A stretch of 7,562 bases of DNA from Trueperaceae bacterium (lineage in GTDB: Bacteria > Deinococcota > Deinococci > Deinococcales > Trueperaceae). Where the stretch lies: assembly GCA_024636105.1 (NCBI GenBank), contig JAGXHO010000166.1:1-7562 (forward strand). The letters run 5' to 3'. Under the pieces are notes generated by a model. It was not told the DNA's origin. It made no database searches and was given only the letters and a program-made list of their open reading frames with translations. The position numbers were made by a program, and so were the translations under genes. The first letter of the stretch is position 1. Each line of letters opens with the position of its first letter. Of this stretch, positions 5,381-7,562 are shown in pieces.

Positions 5381-6454
5381 ATGCCCCTGAGAATCGGCGT
5401 GATCGGCGCCAGCTTCGCCAAGGCCGCCTACCTCCCCGCCCTCCGCCACGTCCCCGACGCGCAAGTCGTCGCGCTCGCCAGCGCCCGCATGAGCAGCGCG
5501 CGCTCCGCGGCGGACGCCTTCGGCGTCGAGCACGCTTACGACGACTGGGCCGCCATGCTCCGCGACCACGCCCTCGACCTGGTGTGCATCGCCACCCCCA
5601 CCGACACGCACGCGCCCATGGCGCTCGCCGCGCTCGACGCCGGCGCGGCCGTGCTCTGCGAGAAGCCGACCGCGATGGACGCGACCGAGGCGCAGGCGAT
5701 GCGCGACCGCGCCGCCGAGCTCGGTCGCGTGACGATGATGGGGCACGAGCTGCGCTTCAACCCCAACCGCCGCAAAGAGGCGGAGCTCATCGCCTCGGGC
5801 GCCATCGGCGAGGTGCGCCACGCCCACATCGCAAACGTCACGCCCGGTTGGGCGGACCCGGCGTCGCGCCCCAAGGGCGACTGGTGGTCGCTCGCCGAGC
5901 GCGGTGGCGGTCGCCTGGGCGCCAACGGCTCGCACCAGACCGACCTGCTGCGCTGGTGGTTCGGCGAGGCCAAAGCGGTCATGGGGCGTGCGGTGACGAT
6001 GATCCCGGATCGGCGCGACAAGACGACCGGCGAACCCTGGACGGCGACCGCCGACGACGTGGTGCACATGGTGCTCGAGCTCGAGCGCGCCCCGATCGCC
6101 GACGTCTTCCTCTCCGGCGTCGCGCGCCACAACATGGACAACGTCACCCAGGTCTACGGCAGCGAGGGCACCATCCTGCTCACCAACTCCGACGAGAAGC
6201 TCCTGCTCGGCAAGCCCGGCGGCGACTTCGAGGACGTGAGCTTGGCCGACCCGAACGCCCAGCTCGAGGGGGTCGGCAAGGGCATCTGGAACGTCTCGTT
6301 CGTCGCGCTCCTGCGCGAGCTCTGCGGCGCGATCGCCGAGGGGCGGCCCGTCCGCGAGGGCGCCACCTTCGAGGACGGGTGGCGCAACCAGCGCGTGCTG
6401 GACGCCATCAAGCGCTCAGGCGCCGAGCGCCGTTGGATCGAGCTCGATGCCTGA
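5381..6454 (+). CDS. Gfo/Idh/MocA family NAD(P)-dependent oxidoreductase (second copy)
   Basis: Predicted cytoplasmic dehydrogenase of 357 residues, clearly diverged from the first copy. The N-terminal Rossmann domain has IGVIGASFAKAAYLPAL (5-21), with GASFAK in place of the more common GxGxxG/A form, then ATPTDTHAPMALAALDAG (71-88) and the hallmark EKP at 94-96. MGHELRFNPNRR (120-131) leads into the C-terminal domain. GANGSHQTDLLRWWFGE (180-196) holds H185 and D188, matching the catalytic HxxD motif. The residue four before this His, often Asp, is A181. YGSEGTILL (259-267) and the final WRNQRVLDAIKRS helix are typical of the family. It follows the permease by 20 bp and overlaps the short-chain dehydrogenase gene by 8 bp, so it should be co-expressed with the transporter. 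It probably acts on the imported compound or on a product made by its neighbours. Substrate not assignable. Confidence 0.93.
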   Translation: MPLRIGVIGASFAKAAYLPALRHVPDAQVVALASARMSSARSAADAFGVEHAYDDWAAMLRDHALDLVCIATPTDTHAPMALAALDAGAAVLCEKPTAMDATEAQAMRDRAAELGRVTMMGHELRFNPNRRKEAELIASGAIGEVRHAHIANVTPGWADPASRPKGDWWSLAERGGGRLGANGSHQTDLLRWWFGEAKAVMGRAVTMIPDRRDKTTGEPWTATADDVVHMVLELERAPIADVFLSGVARHNMDNVTQVYGSEGTILLTNSDEKLLLGKPGGDFEDVSLADPNAQLEGVGKGIWNVSFVALLRELCGAIAEGRPVREGATFEDGWRNQRVLDAIKRSGAERRWIELDA

Positions 6455-7169
6455 CCGCGGCGTCGCGGTCGTCACCGGCGCGGCCCAGGGGTTGGGTCGC
6501 GCCGTCGCGCTGGCGCTGGCGGCGGACGGCTGGCGCGTCGCCGCCATGGACGTCGACGGCTCCGGCCTCGCGACGCTGGCGGCGGAGGCCCGCGGCCGCG
6601 TGCACCCGATCGTGGCCGACCTCGCCGACGCCGATGCCACCAGCGCGGCCATCGCGCGCGCCCAGGCGGAGCTCGGTCCGATCGGGTACCTCGTCCACAA
6701 CGCCGCCATCCTGGTCGAGGAGCGCTTCGAGGACGTCTCCTTCGCGCGCTGGAACGCCACCGTGAACGTGCAGTTGCAGGCCGCGTACCTCCTGACGCAC
6801 GCGGTGTGGGCCGGCATGAAGGCTTCGAGGCGCGGCCGCGTCGTGTTCGTGAGCTCGCAGTCGGGCATCCGCGGCTTCGCCTCCGAAACCGCCTACTGCG
6901 CCGCCAAGCACGGGCTCGAGGGCTTCATGAAGGCGCTCGCGCTCGAGGCCGAGGGCACCGGCGTGGCCGTCTCCACGATCACGCCAGGGATGTACATGCA
7001 TACGCCCATGTCGGAGCGCAACTACCCGCCCGAGGCGAAGGCGCAGTGGGTCGACCCCGCCCGCCTCGCACCCGCCTTCGTCCACCTTGGCGCGCTCGCC
7101 GACGCCCGCCACAGCGGCGAACGCCTCGACGCCTGGAAGCTCGCCCAGGAGGTCGCCGATGCCGCATGA
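6447..7169 (+). CDS. Short-chain dehydrogenase/reductase (SDR), classical type
   Basis: Cytoplasmic NAD(P)-dependent alcohol or ketone oxidoreductase of 240 residues, normal for classical SDRs. The cofactor motif TGAAQGLG is at 10-17, and D35 at the end of strand 2 points to NAD(H) rather than NADP(H). ADLAD at 57-61 and HNAA at 84-87 (usually NNAG/NNAA) follow. The catalytic tetrad is complete: N107, S137 in VSSQSG, Y150 and K154 in YCAAK. TPGMYMHTPM at 179-188 corresponds to the post-catalytic PG segment and substrate lid. The ATG at 6447 lies inside the end of the preceding gene (8-bp overlap) without a strong Shine-Dalgarno, so translation is probably coupled. Its stop overlaps the peptidase gene by 11 bp. 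It likely works in the same catabolic route as the two Gfo/Idh/MocA enzymes; the substrate is unknown. Confidence 0.95.
   Translation: MPDRGVAVVTGAAQGLGRAVALALAADGWRVAAMDVDGSGLATLAAEARGRVHPIVADLADADATSAAIARAQAELGPIGYLVHNAAILVEERFEDVSFARWNATVNVQLQAAYLLTHAVWAGMKASRRGRVVFVSSQSGIRGFASETAYCAAKHGLEGFMKALALEAEGTGVAVSTITPGMYMHTPMSERNYPPEAKAQWVDPARLAPAFVHLGALADARHSGERLDAWKLAQEVADAA
7147..7152 (+). promoter_or_regulatory. Consensus Shine-Dalgarno AGGAGG for the M20 peptidase gene
   Basis: AGGAGG lies within the last codons of the dehydrogenase gene, 6 nt before ATG at 7159. It fixes the peptidase start and indicates independent, strong initiation despite the 11-bp gene overlap. Confidence 0.85.
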
Positions 7170-7562
7170 GCCGTCCCCGGTGGGCTCGGAGCTGCAGTCC
7201 GTGTTCGATTGGATCGACGCCCACGCCGACGAGTGCGTCGCCGACCTCCAGGAGCTCGTGCGGCAACCGAGCATCTCGGCGCAGGACGTCGGCCTCCAGG
7301 AGTGCGCCGACCTGGTCGAGGCGCAGATGAAGCGCGACGGCCCCGACGCCCGCCAGTACCTGCTCGACGGCGGCCCGCCGGTGCTGTTCGGCCACATGAC
7401 CACGCCACGCTCCACCAAGACGATGCTCTGCTACTCGCACTACGACGTGCAGCCGGCCGAACCGCTCGAGGCTTGGACGCACGGCGGACCGTGGTCGGCG
7501 GCGATCGTCGACGGCGTCATGTACGGCCGCGGCACCACCGACAACAAGAGCGGGGTGCTCGC
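7159..7562 (+). CDS. M20-family metallopeptidase, dipeptidase type (3' end outside window)
   Basis: N-terminal 134 residues of a predicted cytoplasmic zinc-dependent hydrolase; the frame is open at the window edge. Residues 13-60 are the usual leading helix region (VFDWIDAHADECVADLQEL, then RQPSIS). SHYDVQP at 93-99 supplies the first metal ligand H94 and the catalytic-site Asp D96. YGRGTTDNKSG at 122-132 supplies the bridging metal ligand D128. The spacing and the run DVQPAEPLEAWTHGGPW resemble the M20 dipeptidase/carnosinase-like branch more than ArgE or DapE. The rest of the active site and the dimerisation domain are beyond the window. No signal peptide is seen. In this operon it would hydrolyse an imported peptide, N-acyl or amide-linked substrate inside the cell. 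Family firm, subfamily tentative. Confidence 0.92.
   Translation, partial: MPHEPSPVGSELQSVFDWIDAHADECVADLQELVRQPSISAQDVGLQECADLVEAQMKRDGPDARQYLLDGGPPVLFGHMTTPRSTKTMLCYSHYDVQPAEPLEAWTHGGPWSAAIVDGVMYGRGTTDNKSGVL

Noticed and set aside
6408..7418. 336-codon open frame on the minus strand opposite the dehydrogenase and peptidase genes
   Set aside because: The sense strand has a complete SDR catalytic tetrad and M20 motifs. The antisense product has none.

Overview
The window is a compact, strongly GC-rich bacterial gene cluster with every gene on the + strand. Eight genes are recognisable. The first lacks its 5' end and the last its 3' end. No tRNA, rRNA, mobile element or CRISPR array was seen, and no gene-free stretch exceeds about 95 bases. 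The solute-binding protein has a plain signal-peptidase-I type leader (AFA|Q) and no lipobox cysteine, which fits a diderm with a periplasm better than a Gram-positive, where such proteins are usually lipoproteins. A Deinococcota- or proteobacteria-like host is possible, but the taxon cannot be fixed from this sequence.

Layout: (1) positions 1-1739 hold a GntR-family FCD-type regulator overlapping by ATGA with a first Gfo/Idh/MocA oxidoreductase. (2) Positions 1811-5360 hold the non-ATPase part of a peptide/opine/oligosaccharide-type (Dpp/Opp) ABC importer: a family-5 binding protein, a DppB-type permease and a DppC-type permease. The DppC gene carries an in-frame TAG at its codon 61. (3) Positions 5381-7562 hold a second Gfo/Idh/MocA oxidoreductase, a short-chain dehydrogenase and the start of an M20 metallopeptidase of the dipeptidase type, each overlapping the next by 8 or 11 bases.

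The tight spacing (overlaps of 4, 4, 8 and 11 bp; gaps of 71, 95 and 20 bp) suggests one catabolic operon. The regulator would sense the substrate or a product, the importer would bring it in, the peptidase would split an amide or peptide bond, and the three NAD(P)-dependent enzymes would oxidise or reduce a sugar, cyclitol or hydroxy-acid part. The substrate cannot be read from the sequence. No ATP-binding subunits are present, so they must lie outside the window or be shared with another transporter.

The most notable points are the amber codon in the DppC permease, two strong tandem hairpins with interchangeable arms between the binding-protein and permease genes, a perfect inverted repeat with 11-bp arms at the end of the first oxidoreductase gene, and the mix of sugar-type dehydrogenases with a dipeptide-type hydrolase around a family-5 importer.
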